Shown piece after piece: positions 1-9,165 of a stretch of DNA of 64,000 bases. The DNA lies in contig NC_019682.1 in the NCBI RefSeq assembly GCF_000316575.1, positions 6,882,001 through 6,946,000 on the forward strand, in the 5' to 3' direction. The notes under the pieces are model-generated. The model worked only from the letters and a program-made list of their open reading frames with translations, made no database searches and was not told where the DNA came from. The stretch's first letter is position 1. Each line of letters opens with the position of its first letter. Both the position numbers and the translations under genes were made by a program. Source of the DNA: Calothrix sp. PCC 7507 (GTDB taxonomy: Bacteria; Cyanobacteriota; Cyanobacteriia; Cyanobacteriales; Nostocaceae).

Positions 1-441
1 AACGCGATGCTACTCCAAAAGTTATGCTTCAAACTTAACCCACTTGAGATGACTGGTGCAAACAAGTGTAGATACAAAGCTTAGAGAAGTTCGGAGTGGC
101 AACTACCCTTTGCTTCCCTGCTGCTGAAGCAGACTTGACGCGCAGCCTGTAGGAAGAGGGGCTTGTATTAGACATTAGCTGCTTCCAATCCATTCTGACG
201 CTGAACAGGGAGGTTTTAATCCCTTACTACCCAAAGATCAATTATTCAGTAGAAGGAGGAGTCCAGGAGCTTCCTTTTAAGGAATAACAGAATTAGTTTA
301 GCAGCGACAATCTGAAACTGGTGTCCACCGTCAAAAGATTTGTTGAGACGCGAAATCTCGCGCCTCGCCAATTATTTGACAAATATTTACCTAAACCTAA
401 AGCAAATGGACAATTCAAAAGGATTTACTGCCGATTAAGCT
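1..441. other. Intergenic region, no gene seen
   Basis: No open frame with a recognisable product was found on either strand. The stretch lies downstream of trxA. Around 351-370 there is a short palindromic motif (gagacgcgaaatctcgcg), related to the GAGACGCGAT repeats seen elsewhere in the window. A small stem (aggga...tccct) lies near 208-226. A structured RNA cannot be excluded, but nothing identifies one. Confidence 0.5.
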
Positions 442-765
442 TCAAAGATACTTTTCCAAAGTGTTAGCTAATGTAGTTTTAGGCACGGCACCGACGACCA
501 TATCGACTTTTTGCCCACCTTTAAAAATCATTAACGTGGGAATGCTGCGGATACCGTACTGACTGGCAACATTAGGATTCTCATCAGTATTGACTTTAAC
601 AACTTTTAATTGACCTTCATACTGAATGGAAATTTCATCTACAACCGGAGCTACCATGCGGCAGGGACCACACCAAGGCGCCCAAAAGTCAACTAAAACA
701 GGTACTTCACTGTCGAGTACCTCTTGCTTAAACGTAGAATCCGTAACTTGTGCGGCTGCTGACAT
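442..765 (-). CDS. trxA: Thioredoxin
   Basis: A 107-residue protein of normal thioredoxin length. The redox motif WCGPC has its cysteines at residues 32 and 35, preceded by the typical VDFWAPW strand, and the cis-proline loop SIPTLM is present near residue 75. Thioredoxins reduce disulfides in cytoplasmic targets and in cyanobacteria are reduced by ferredoxin-thioredoxin reductase, whose catalytic subunit is encoded at 19.3 kb. The gene lies on the same strand as guaB3 but is separated by 350 bp that include a hairpin at 895-918, so it is probably transcribed alone. Family assignment is secure; which trx isoform (m, x or y) it is was not resolved. Confidence 0.97.
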   Translation of the reverse strand: MSAAAQVTDSTFKQEVLDSEVPVLVDFWAPWCGPCRMVAPVVDEISIQYEGQLKVVKVNTDENPNVASQYGIRSIPTLMIFKGGQKVDMVVGAVPKTTLANTLEKYL

Positions 766-894
766 GCCTAAAAACCTTTGCCAATTATATTTCTGACTTT
801 CGTGAAAATTCTACCATAGCAAAAACAGCTGCTTGGAAAAGCAAGGATGTACATTTGCAAAGAAGCTCTAGATTTTATTCACAAACATAAGGAA

Positions 895-918
895 CCGCCC
901 GAACAGTAGTCCGGGCGG
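895..918 (-). terminator. GC-rich hairpin between guaB3 and trxA
   Basis: The arms ccgcccg (895-901) and cgggcgg (912-918) form a 7-bp GC stem with a 10-base loop. It lies downstream of guaB3 and upstream of trxA, both read on the minus strand. On that strand the hairpin is followed by ttcctta rather than a clean T run, so it is either a weak terminator for guaB3 or a dispersed repeat. Confidence 0.45.
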
Positions 919-1065
919 AGTGTGGTGTGAGGAGTGAACGGAAACATGCGTCTCCGCTATCTCCATTGTAGGCGAGATATGCGATTTTTCCAGTAATTGT
1001 TTGAAAGTCTGGAGAATTTTTTGTCAGGATTTGAAGTTGAGCATTGGGCAATTAGTTCTTCCCTC

Positions 1066-1114
1066 ACTCTCCCTGCCCCCTGCTCCCTGCTCCCTACCCC
1101 CAATCCCCAATCCC
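1066..1114. repeat. Heptamer repeats (CCCTGCT / CCCAATC type)
   Basis: Runs of 7-bp units (ccctgct, ccccaat) lie directly downstream of the guaB3 stop codon. They are the short tandemly repeated sequences typical of filamentous cyanobacteria. The same units recur at 4690, 5965, 19076, 23220, 55500 and 57085. Confidence 0.8.
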
Positions 1115-1115
1115 T

Positions 1116-2279
1116 TTATTTACCCATACCTAATTGTTGAGCTTTTTGGTAAACTTTGCCTTCGGTTAAAAGGGAGGGAGCAATGACAACTTCAACTTGT
1201 TGCATTTCTTTAATGTTTTTGGCTCCTAATGTACCCATACTTGTTTTTAAAGCTCCTAAGAGGTTATGAGTCCCGTCATCTAGTCCTGCTGGACCGATGA
1301 GTATTTGCTCTAGGCTACCAGTGGTGGCAACGCGGATGCGAGTACCACGGGGTAACACAGGGCTAGGAGTTGCCATTCCCCAATGATAACCCCGTCCTGG
1401 GGCTTCAGCGGCTCTAGCGAAGGGAGAACCAATCATCACACCATCGGCACCACAAGCAATGCATTTGCAAATGTCACCGCCCGTGATTAAACCGCCATCA
1501 GCAATTACAGGAATATAGTTGCCAGTTTCCTGATAGTAATCATCTCTTGCAGCGGCACAATCGGCGATCGCTGTTGCTTGTGGTACTCCCACACCCAACA
1601 CACCACGGGAGGTACAAGCAGCACCAGGCCCAATGCCCACGAGTACCGCAGCAGCTCCAGCTTTCAATAAATTCAAAGTCACTTCATATGTCACACAATT
1701 GCCCAATACCACGGGAATTGGCATAGAGCGGCAAAATTCCGCCAAATCCAACGTGACTAAAGACTCTGGTGATAAATGTGCTGTGGAAACCACAGTGGCT
1801 TGTACAAAGAATAAATCTGCCCCAGCTTTTACCACCACCTCACCATATTTACTTGCACCAGCGGGGGTAGTACTTACCGCAGCAATTCCGCCTTGTTGTT
1901 TAATTTCCTGAATACGTTGCTCAATTAATTCTGGCTTTATGGGTTCGGCATAGAGTTCTTGCATCAGGGAAACAAATTCATCTTTTCCCACAGCGGCAAT
2001 CCGATCTAAAATCGGCTCTGGGTCAGCATAGCGAGTTTGGATACCCTCTAGGTTGAGGACACCTAATGCTCCTAATTGCGATAAACGCACGGCCATACGC
2101 ACATCGACTACGCCATCCATTGCACTGGCAATTATGGGGATTTCTCGCTCAATATTGCCAATCCGCCACTTAGTATCTGCCAAACTCGGATCTAGTGTTC
2201 TATTACCAGGGACTAACGCAATTTCATCAATTCCGTAGGCTCTGCGAGCTGTTTTTCCCCGCCCAAGTTGAATGTCCAC
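1116..2279 (-). CDS. guaB3: GuaB3 family IMP dehydrogenase-related protein
   Basis: A 387-residue TIM-barrel protein of the IMP dehydrogenase/GMP reductase superfamily. It has the catalytic-cysteine loop [10 protein letters not shown], the phosphate-binding stretch [14 protein letters not shown] and the downstream [14 protein letters not shown]. The CBS pair of classical GuaB is absent and the protein is shorter than GuaB (about 490 residues), which is the GuaB3 pattern of cyanobacteria and actinobacteria. From general knowledge, cyanobacterial GuaB3 has been reported to act as a GMP reductase rather than an IMP dehydrogenase; the sequence alone does not decide this. It is probably monocistronic, with trxA downstream after a 350-bp gap. 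Confidence 0.92.
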   Translation of the reverse strand: MDIQLGRGKTARRAYGIDEIALVPGNRTLDPSLADTKWRIGNIEREIPIIASAMDGVVDVRMAVRLSQLGALGVLNLEGIQTRYADPEPILDRIAAVGKDEFVSLMQELYAEPIKPELIEQRIQEIKQQGGIAAVSTTPAGASKYGEVVVKAGADLFFVQATVVSTAHLSPESLVTLDLAEFCRSMPIPVVLGNCVTYEVTLNLLKAGAAAVLVGIGPGAACTSRGVLGVGVPQATAIADCAAARDDYYQETGNYIPVIADGGLITGGDICKCIACGADGVMIGSPFARAAEAPGRGYHWGMATPSPVLPRGTRIRVATTGSLEQILIGPAGLDDGTHNLLGALKTSMGTLGAKNIKEMQQVEVVIAPSLLTEGKVYQKAQQLGMGK

Positions 2280-2707
2280 GCTTAAACTTTTCTCAAATCT
2301 CTGTTCTAGCTAGGGTATCAAATTGTGAGGGAGATTGGAGCGTTTTCTGTTTAATGTTGGTTGAGTTTTGGTGTTGGCTGATTTGTGAGAGGATCTTGGT
2401 TTAATGTGCCAGTTGGTACTTGATTACTACCAAGTACTAGTTGATTAATTGAAAGCCATTAATACGAAATAGGAATATGTTAGATGTCTAAATTATGTCT
2501 TACTATCTATCTGAAAACGAATAAATACTAGCCCCCCAAAGAACTCTCAGTTTCTATACTAAGTACAAATTTGCCCAAATTGCTCCTAAATTAAGTCTTG
2601 AGGCTTTTAAATTTCAGAATATTGAATCAGTATAGTTTTATATCTTGCTTAGAGGATGTTTGCAGGTTAATCACTAGCAAAATTTCCTGAATTAACAAAT
2701 TGAACGT
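2280..2707. other. Intergenic region with one perfect inverted repeat
   Basis: No gene is supported in these 428 bases between two minus-strand genes. An inverted repeat of gtacttg and caagtac with an 8-base spacer lies at 2416-2437, about 140 bp upstream of guaB3. It could be an operator or a small hairpin, but no regulator can be named from it. Confidence 0.5.
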
Positions 2708-3244
2708 TTATGTGAAGTATTCATTCTCAAGTATGGACATAACTACTAACGAAAAATACTTGTCTGCTTTCGGGTGAAGGAACATCACCTGTGGAAGGGA
2801 ACCTGCTTGTAGATTTGTCTCACCTTGCTTGATGGCTTCCCTCAGGACTCCTTCTACTTGAAAACCGACTGACTGATAAACGTATCTAGCTCGTTGGTTG
2901 TGTTCAAAGACATCCAACCAAAAACGATGAGCATTATACTCTTCAAAAACTTTTTTGATGATGATACGCAACGCGCACTTACCGTATCCTAGTCCTGGTT
3001 TAGCAATGACGATTCGAGTTAACTCAATACTGCGGTTTGGTGATGTGAGTCCAGACAAGATAGCATAGCCAACAGTTTCAGCTAAACTGTTTTCAATCAT
3101 GAAGTAACGCTTTTCAGTAGAGTTCAGGTTTATGCTGTGTTGCTCCCGGCTCCAGCAGAGAATTAGGTCTTTGAACTCTGGTCTGTTTTCCTGAGTGAGA
3201 ATGAAGTCAATATCGTTTGGGTTAGTCGTCCGTAGTTTGATCAC
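2708..3244 (-). CDS. GNAT family N-acetyltransferase
   Basis: A 178-residue protein starting at GTG. It shows the GNAT fold pattern: N-terminal MIKLRTTNPNDIDFI, a central strand followed by the acetyl-CoA pyrophosphate loop KPGLGYGK near residue 85-92, then the RimJ/RimL-like motif VFEHNQRARYVYQSVGFQ near 115-132. Members transfer acetyl groups from acetyl-CoA to amines such as protein N-termini or small molecules; the substrate here cannot be predicted. It stands alone, divergent from mutS2, about 170 bp away. The C-terminus (ending SILENEYFT) runs a little past the core fold. Confidence 0.88.
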   Translation of the reverse strand: MIKLRTTNPNDIDFILTQENRPEFKDLILCWSREQHSINLNSTEKRYFMIENSLAETVGYAILSGLTSPNRSIELTRIVIAKPGLGYGKCALRIIIKKVFEEYNAHRFWLDVFEHNQRARYVYQSVGFQVEGVLREAIKQGETNLQAGSLPQVMFLHPKADKYFSLVVMSILENEYFT

Positions 3245-3412
3245 ATCTTATGCAGCAAGGGATACAATGTTTTAGCTGATGTGAGGGCGATGCCTCAATA
3301 TACCTAATTTTAATAACTTGGAAAAATTTGTTCTGTTGCAATTAATTACGACAAGACTTAGCTTTCTGGAAGCTAGAATTGTTACTATAATTTCAGATTA
3401 GATATTGAAACC

Positions 3413-5899
3413 TTGATCCAGTCTGAAACCCTAGAACTACTAGAATGGCATCGCCTCTGCCAGCATCTTTCGACATTTGCTGCAACTAAGTTGGGGGCGA
3501 TCGCATCGCGTCATCTGCAAATTCCGGACTCTCAAGCGGAAAGTATACAGTTGTTGGAGCAGACTAAAGAAGTCTACCAACTGGAAAATCGTCTCACCAC
3601 AAGTTTATCGTTTGATGGGATTCAAGATATTGGCGATGCTCTGGAACGAGCGGAACTCCAAGGCATCTTGACTGGGGATGAATTGTTAGCGATCGCTACT
3701 ACCCTCGCTGGTGCCAGAAATTTGCGCCGTGTCATTGACAACCAGCTAGACTGTCCGATTTTGACGGCGCTAGTTGCCGAGTTACGCACTTATCCGGAAC
3801 TAGAGCAGGAAATTCACCGCTGTATAGATGAACGTGGCCAGGTAACTGATCGCGCCAGTCAAAAACTGGGAGAAATTCGGACAGACTTGCGGAGATTACG
3901 CAGTCAAATTACTCAAAAGTTACAAAATATCCTCCAGGCAAAATCTGGAGCAGTCCAAGAACAACTGATTACTCAACGGGGCGATCGCTTTGTCATCCCC
4001 GTGAAAGCACCCCAAAAAGACGCTATCCCCGGCATTGTTCACGATACTTCCACCAGCGGCGCCACGCTATATGTGGAACCGAATTCCATCGTGCCTATGG
4101 GGAACCAATTACGCCAAGTAATCAGAAAAGAACAAGCGGAAGAAGAAGCGATTCGCCGTGCTTTAACTGAGCAAGTAGCCGCAGTCAAACCCGATTTGGA
4201 AAGGCTATTAGCAATTGTCACCACTCTGGATCTGGCAACCGCTAGAGCTAGATACAGTTTCTGGCTGGGTGCAAATCCCCCAAGATTTATTCACCGCCAA
4301 GACCAAGAAATTATCACCTTGCGCCATCTGCGACATCCATTGTTAGTGTGGCAGCAGCAGCATGAACAAGGTCAACCAGTAGTACCTGTAGATTTGCTCA
4401 TCAGTCCACATATTCGGGTAGTAACGATTACTGGTCCGAATACTGGGGGAAAAACAGTGACGTTGAAAACCCTAGGATTGGCAGCATTGATGGCGAAAGT
4501 GGGTTTGTTTATACCTGCCCGTGAACCAGTAGAAATCCCCTGGTTTGACCAAGTATTGGCAGATATTGGCGATGAACAATCACTACAGCAAAGTTTATCT
4601 ACATTCTCTGGTCATATTCGCCGCATCAGCCGGATTTTAAATGCATTAGGGCATGGCGAAGAAGCAGCCCTTCGACTTCGCTCAGGACAAGGGAGCAGGG
4701 AGCAGGGAGCAGGGGAGCAAAATTTAGAACTCAGGACTCCTGACTCAGTACTCAGCACTCAGCACTCAGCACTGGTTTTACTCGATGAAGTCGGTGCAGG
4801 TACTGATCCAGTAGAGGGTAGTGCTTTAGCGATCGCCTTGCTACAATACCTCGCAGATCACGCCCAATTAGCGATCGCCACCACTCACTTTGGTGAACTC
4901 AAAGCACTGAAATATGAAGATGAGCGGTTTGAAAATGCCTCTGTAGAATTTGATGAAACCACTCTGTCGCCAACTTATCGACTGCTGTGGGGCATTCCCG
5001 GACGTTCCAACGCCTTAACGATCGCCCTCCGTTTGGGTTTGAAACCAGAAGTCATCGAACACGCGAAAACCCAAGTCGGAGAAGCCACAGACGAAGTCAA
5101 TCAAGTAATTGCTGGGCTGGAAGCGCAACGCCGTCGCCAAGAAACCAAAGCCACCGAAGCCCAAAATGTGTTGCAGCAAGCAGAACGTTTATATAAAGAG
5201 GTGTCTGCTAAAGCCGAAGCTTTACAAGAGCGAGAAAAAGCCTTACGGGCTTCCCAAGAAGTTGCAGTGCAACAAGCGATCGCCCAAGCCAAAACGGAAA
5301 TTGCCCAAGTAATTCGCCGCTTGCAGCAAGGGACACCAACAGCCCAAGACGCCCAGCAAGCCACCAATGCGTTAAACCAAATTGCCCAGCAATATCAGCC
5401 AGCACCGCCACCCAAACCCAAAGCTGGATTTATGCCCAAAGTAGGCGATCGCATCCGCATTTCTAAGTTCGGGCAAACAGCCGAAGTATTAACAGCACCC
5501 GATGAAGATGGTGAATTCAGCGTCCGCTTTGGCATCATGAAAATGACTGTGACACTAGAAGACATCGAATCTCTAGACGGTCAAAAAGCCGAACCAGTCG
5601 TCAAGCAAAAACCAGCACCAGCACCAGTTCCTCAACCAGCACAACCAGCCCTAGCAATTCGGACTTCCAAAAATACAATAGATTTGCGCGGAAAGCGGGT
5701 AGCTGATGCTGAATTCATGTTAGACAAAGCCATCTCAGAAGCCTCAGGCCCAGTATGGATTATTCACGGACATGGTACTGGTAAACTGCGACAAGGTGTT
5801 CACACCTATTTGCAACAGCACCCCAGAGTCAACAACTACGAAGCCGCAGCCCAAGTAGACGGCGGTAGTGGCGTTACCGTCGCTTATGTTCAAGATTAG
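3413..5899 (+). CDS. mutS2: Endonuclease MutS2 (with in-frame repeat insertion)
   Basis: An 828-residue MutS2 starting at TTG. It contains the MutS core helices and lever region, the ABC-type ATPase with Walker A GPNTGGKTV at residues 341-349 and Walker B LVLLDEVGAGTDP near 454-466, a long coiled-coil clamp (about 560-660), and a C-terminal Smr nuclease domain with DLRG at 757 and HGHGTGKLR further on. MutS2 proteins process recombination intermediates and act on collided ribosomes; the role here is not known. Residues about 420-453, just before Walker B, are encoded by repeat DNA (4670-4771), not by conserved MutS2 sequence, yet the frame is kept. The gene is followed by a repeat-rich gap and the DUF3038 gene. 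Confidence 0.95.
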   Translation: MIQSETLELLEWHRLCQHLSTFAATKLGAIASRHLQIPDSQAESIQLLEQTKEVYQLENRLTTSLSFDGIQDIGDALERAELQGILTGDELLAIATTLAGARNLRRVIDNQLDCPILTALVAELRTYPELEQEIHRCIDERGQVTDRASQKLGEIRTDLRRLRSQITQKLQNILQAKSGAVQEQLITQRGDRFVIPVKAPQKDAIPGIVHDTSTSGATLYVEPNSIVPMGNQLRQVIRKEQAEEEAIRRALTEQVAAVKPDLERLLAIVTTLDLATARARYSFWLGANPPRFIHRQDQEIITLRHLRHPLLVWQQQHEQGQPVVPVDLLISPHIRVVTITGPNTGGKTVTLKTLGLAALMAKVGLFIPAREPVEIPWFDQVLADIGDEQSLQQSLSTFSGHIRRISRILNALGHGEEAALRLRSGQGSREQGAGEQNLELRTPDSVLSTQHSALVLLDEVGAGTDPVEGSALAIALLQYLADHAQLAIATTHFGELKALKYEDERFENASVEFDETTLSPTYRLLWGIPGRSNALTIALRLGLKPEVIEHAKTQVGEATDEVNQVIAGLEAQRRRQETKATEAQNVLQQAERLYKEVSAKAEALQEREKALRASQEVAVQQAIAQAKTEIAQVIRRLQQGTPTAQDAQQATNALNQIAQQYQPAPPPKPKAGFMPKVGDRIRISKFGQTAEVLTAPDEDGEFSVRFGIMKMTVTLEDIESLDGQKAEPVVKQKPAPAPVPQPAQPALAIRTSKNTIDLRGKRVADAEFMLDKAISEASGPVWIIHGHGTGKLRQGVHTYLQQHPRVNNYEAAAQVDGGSGVTVAYVQD
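4670..4771 (+). repeat. Dispersed repeat cluster embedded in the mutS2 reading frame
   Basis: Three repeat types are stacked inside mutS2: a ccttcgacttcgctcagg element (family also at 31732, 35077 and 48851), GGGAGCA-type heptamers (4690-4717), and tandem actcagc heptamers (4745-4771). Together they encode about 34 residues with no stop and no frameshift. The flanking MutS2 sequence resumes exactly at the Walker B strand. Confidence 0.85.
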
Positions 5900-5988
5900 T
5901 CATTTGTTATTGGTCATTTGTCATTTGTGAAGAGTCAAGGGTCAAGGATCAAAAGTTATTCCTCCAGTCCCCAATCCCCAATCCCCGT
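5900..5988. repeat. Tandem short repeats downstream of mutS2
   Basis: The stretch has repeated tcatttgt units immediately after the mutS2 stop, then gtcaagg units, then ccccaat heptamers at 5965-5986. All belong to the intergenic heptamer family of this genome. No gene is seen between mutS2 and the next CDS at 6175. Confidence 0.7.
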
Positions 5989-6174
5989 TAGTCAAATTGC
6001 TACTTTGTGTAAAATTGCTTTTCATTTAAAGTTAAACAAAGACACCAGCTGCTTACCACAGCGATGAAAACTAGCTGAAACTTCCGACGAATTAGCTACG
6101 GGAAACTAACCTAAATGCTTGAGAGTCTGTTTCAAAATGGGTAACAGCAACAGTCCCTATCAGCCTGATCACCT

Positions 6175-6780
6175 ATGCTAAAAGTTATGCACTCGGCCGC
6201 CGATTCAGCAACTTCAAATTCCCAGTGGGAGGACTTAATCCAGCTTCCAGCCCCAAACTCTGTTCAATGGGACAATATCAAAACCCAGTTAGACTTAGTG
6301 CTATTGGCGCTAGAAACCTTAACTGGCATTGGTTCCGAGGCTATGCTCTCGGCGGCGATAAATCTGAATTTAGAGTCAAGAGTGCCAGACCGCGTAGCTT
6401 TGTGGCGATTGCGCCAATCAAATCCCCTACGCAAAGGACAAGGCGGGCGCAAAAAGCTCGATGTAGAAGAAGCGCGATCGCTGGTTTTAATTACCTGCTA
6501 CCTCGCTAAACAACAGCAAGAATTAATTCGTCGTGCTGTTAGTCTACTCGAACAAATGGCGGAAAATAACCAAGAACCTCACCAAACTGCTTTACTTGGA
6601 GATTATATTGATGCTTTCTGCAACACCTACCAAGAGCGCATGGAAGAGGACGAGCAAATCTCCACAGATTTACTCACCCGCTTGGCACTAAAACTACTCG
6701 TAGACTTATTGTTTTACAGTGCCACTGGTGGACACCGCCGTCTCTGGCTAACACTCATAGACCGTTCGACAAAATTTTAG
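6175..6780 (+). CDS. DUF3038 domain-containing protein
   Basis: A 201-residue, largely helical soluble protein without signal peptide or membrane segment. The sequence pattern (DQVALWRLRQ-like core, RKKLDVEEARSLVLI, then TGGHRRLWLTLID near the end) matches the cyanobacteria-specific DUF3038 family. It precedes a DUF4335 gene by 121 bp on the same strand; in my recollection this pair is kept together in many cyanobacteria, which suggests a shared but unknown role. Two possible ATG starts (residues 1 and 5) are close together; the choice does not affect the domain. Confidence 0.85.
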   Translation: MLKVMHSAADSATSNSQWEDLIQLPAPNSVQWDNIKTQLDLVLLALETLTGIGSEAMLSAAINLNLESRVPDRVALWRLRQSNPLRKGQGGRKKLDVEEARSLVLITCYLAKQQQELIRRAVSLLEQMAENNQEPHQTALLGDYIDAFCNTYQERMEEDEQISTDLLTRLALKLLVDLLFYSATGGHRRLWLTLIDRSTKF

Positions 6781-6901
6781 ATTTTAGATTTCAGATTGAT
6801 CATCACAAAATCGGTCTGGAAAAGTTTACTAAAAAGGAAAATCCTCCTATAACTTTTCACAAAATTCAAAATCCCAAATAGTCTCCCTCGCAGTTTCTGC
6901 C

Positions 6902-8497
6902 ATGCCTCTATCAAATTCTGTCATTCGTCGCTACACACCCCCCACTTGCACACTAGAAGTATTGGCGCAAAGCTCACCTTTGTCTCAGTGGATGGGGAAA
7001 ACTGTCCTCAAGCAGCTAAGTTTTGAGCTGCGTTTTGAAGATCCGCAATTGCCAGAAGAAGACCGGGTTCCAATTCGGGGCGATCGCGATCAACTCGAAG
7101 CTTTGTGTGATGCCGTTACCAGCTACGTACAAGAATTCCTGCACCAGACTCCAGATAACTTTTGGGTCAGTTTCTCCGGTCCACAGGATTCCAGTAAAGT
7201 CTCTGACGAGTCAGCTTTAGCCGATTTACAACAATTTCCCCTCCCAGGAAACACTAAAACATTAAAGTCTTTTAACTCCCAGATACCAAGCACAAAAATC
7301 TACTTAGAACCAAGCAATTATTTAACTCACAACCTATTTCTCGGTTCCCTCGCCAACCAAACATCAGTCCCTGTAATTCGCCTCAGTTTATTGCAGCTGT
7401 TTGATTTGGCTACTGCCTTAGATGAATACGCTGCCGATGTCATGGCGTTACCAACTCTTAATCGCACCAGCACAATTTATCCTTGGCCCGCTTGGACATC
7501 TGTTGCAGCTGTGCTGGCACTAGGTGTAGGTCTATTACCCGTTACTTGGCAATATGTTAATCAGACCAAACCCAAACAGCAGATAGCTACAAAATCTGCA
7601 CCTGAATCCACAGATATTGCCATTCAACCCTCACCCTTATTAAACTTTCCCACACCTCAACCCGGACTCACTCCGTCCGATAATTTCCCACCACTACCGG
7701 GCGTAGGTGTCGCTCCGCCACTGCCCACTTCTAGCTTGCCTGCGCCAGCACTAACAGCCCCTAATACAGGTTTCTCGACTGCTTCTCAAAAATCTCCCAT
7801 ATCCCGTCTACCGACAACCGCCCTACCATCGCCAGGAAATGTCATAACTATACCTCAAGGGACTAATCCCACCCTTTCCCAGAATTCCAAGTTAGTTACA
7901 CCTATTACAGGCGGTGGACAGCAAATTGCCATCCAACCCAATCTCAAACCAAACCCCACAGGATCAGTTTCTCTAGCTGAAACTCCTCTCCCTTTAAAGC
8001 GGAGTCTACCACCAAGCCTATCTGCGCCTACAGCTAACATCACTCCACCTCTGGCTACTAGCGTCGCACCATCCAACTCACCGCTGCTGGATAGTCAATT
8101 AAACCCTGCTTCTGATGCTTCGGCGATCGCCACTGATGATAATCGTTTAGTCAGTAAATTGAGAAACGCCAGCAAAACTGCGCCACCCCCAGAGGTTGCT
8201 ACCAACAGCACATTATTTGACACTCCTCTAGTCACAGAAGCTAGAGAATACTTCCAAAAACGCTGGCAACCACCCGCAGGATTAACACAAACACTAGAAT
8301 ATAGTTTGATAGTAGGCGTTGACGGCACAATTGAACGTATTTTGCCCCTCAACAAGGCAGCGAGAGACTACGTTGACAGTGCTGGAATACCTAATATTGG
8401 TAAACCTTTTGTATCGGCTAATAGATCAGGCAAAAATCTGAGAATTCGAGCTGTTCTTAGTCCTAATGGCAAAGTCCAGGTACTTCCAGAAAACTAA
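6902..8497 (+). CDS. DUF4335 domain-containing protein, single-pass, Pro/Ser-rich
   Basis: A 531-residue protein. The N-terminal 190 residues (starting with RRYTPPTCTLEVLAQ) match the cyanobacterial DUF4335 family. One membrane helix follows near residues 198-217 (WTSVAAVLALGVGLLPVTW), then a long low-complexity Pro/Ser/Thr/Asn-rich linker (about 220-430) and a compact C-terminal domain (about 440-531) with YFQKRWQPP and SLIVGVDGTIERI, reminiscent of a periplasmic beta-rich module. The layout suggests an envelope-spanning protein with the N-terminal domain inside and the tail outside, but topology is inferred. Its upstream neighbour is the DUF3038 gene; a hairpin follows at 8626-8655. Confidence 0.85.
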   Translation: MPLSNSVIRRYTPPTCTLEVLAQSSPLSQWMGKTVLKQLSFELRFEDPQLPEEDRVPIRGDRDQLEALCDAVTSYVQEFLHQTPDNFWVSFSGPQDSSKVSDESALADLQQFPLPGNTKTLKSFNSQIPSTKIYLEPSNYLTHNLFLGSLANQTSVPVIRLSLLQLFDLATALDEYAADVMALPTLNRTSTIYPWPAWTSVAAVLALGVGLLPVTWQYVNQTKPKQQIATKSAPESTDIAIQPSPLLNFPTPQPGLTPSDNFPPLPGVGVAPPLPTSSLPAPALTAPNTGFSTASQKSPISRLPTTALPSPGNVITIPQGTNPTLSQNSKLVTPITGGGQQIAIQPNLKPNPTGSVSLAETPLPLKRSLPPSLSAPTANITPPLATSVAPSNSPLLDSQLNPASDASAIATDDNRLVSKLRNASKTAPPPEVATNSTLFDTPLVTEAREYFQKRWQPPAGLTQTLEYSLIVGVDGTIERILPLNKAARDYVDSAGIPNIGKPFVSANRSGKNLRIRAVLSPNGKVQVLPEN

Positions 8498-8625
8498 TAA
8501 CTTACAGTAATTTCGGTTAATCCGCTGTATGCCGATTAGAAAATTGGTACAAGTATTTGTATGTAGTCAGATATCAATTTTTTGAGCAAAATCCCCTCCC
8601 CTGTGACGTTTTTCACTAGAGTGAA

Positions 8626-8655
8626 TGGACTCCACGGCTGGGCTTTTGGAGTCCA
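8626..8655. terminator. Inverted repeat downstream of the DUF4335 gene
   Basis: The perfect 9-bp arms tggactcca (8626-8634) and tggagtcca (8647-8655) are separated by 12 bases. The position 129 bp after the DUF4335 stop suits a terminator or RNA-stabilising hairpin, but there is no adjacent T run. Confidence 0.4.
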
Positions 8656-8778
8656 GTTACGAAACTGGTAATGCCATAGCCCTGAGTAAGAGTACCAATA
8701 AATACAATCACAATTAAATCGGTTATCAGTGTTTTGAGTTGATAACTGTTTACTGTTCACTGTTAAAAGGTAGGGGAT

Positions 8779-9057
8779 ATGCAAACACTTGGCCCACAAA
8801 AAGACAGTTCCGCTTGGATTATTCAAACATGGGCAGCCTTTGCTCTATCTATTTCTATGACTACCTTCGGGATTGTTAACTTACCTGTAGATAACTGGGT
8901 CAAAGGCTTTATGGGTATGGGTTTGGCTTTTTCTCTTGGTTCAACTTTTAATTTGGCAAAAACCACTAGAGATTTGCACGAAGCCAAGAAACTCACCGCT
9001 AGAATTGATGAGGCAAAAGTAGAGAAATTGCTTTCACAACACGATGTTCTCAAATAA
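8779..9057 (+). CDS. YiaA/YiaB family inner membrane protein
   Basis: A small 92-residue membrane protein with two hydrophobic helices, about residues 14-32 (WIIQTWAAFALSISMTTFGI) and 40-60 (VKGFMGMGLAFSLGSTFNLA), followed by a charged cytoplasmic tail with TRDLHEAKKL. This is the pattern of the YiaA/YiaB-like family, whose function is unknown. It stands alone and converges on the ferredoxin operon, with a terminator-like hairpin at 9107-9138 between them. Confidence 0.85.
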   Translation: MQTLGPQKDSSAWIIQTWAAFALSISMTTFGIVNLPVDNWVKGFMGMGLAFSLGSTFNLAKTTRDLHEAKKLTARIDEAKVEKLLSQHDVLK

Positions 9058-9106
9058 AGACATGCGGGGACTGGGGACTGGAGAGAAATTTTTGACTCCT
9101 GACTCT

Positions 9107-9138
9107 TGACAAAACAAAAGAGCCGGTAAAACCAGCCC
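9107..9138 (-). terminator. Rho-independent-like terminator of the ycf35-ferredoxin operon
   Basis: Read on the minus strand, a gggctggt stem, a ttt loop and an accggctc arm form eight pairs (two of them G-U). They are followed by tcttttgttttgt. The hairpin begins about 28 bp past the ferredoxin stop codon, as expected for an intrinsic terminator. Confidence 0.65.
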
Positions 9139-9165
9139 TTAATTGTATTAATTGAATTTGAGATT

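Noticed and set aside
1001-1186. 61-codon plus-strand frame through the heptamer repeats
   Set aside because: It is made of repeat translation (LPPAPCSLPPIPNP) and overlaps the 3' end of guaB3; no start signal or family pattern.
8536-8826. 96-codon minus-strand frame
   Set aside because: It crosses the hairpin at 8626-8655 and overlaps the YiaA-like gene start on the other strand; the composition is not protein-like.
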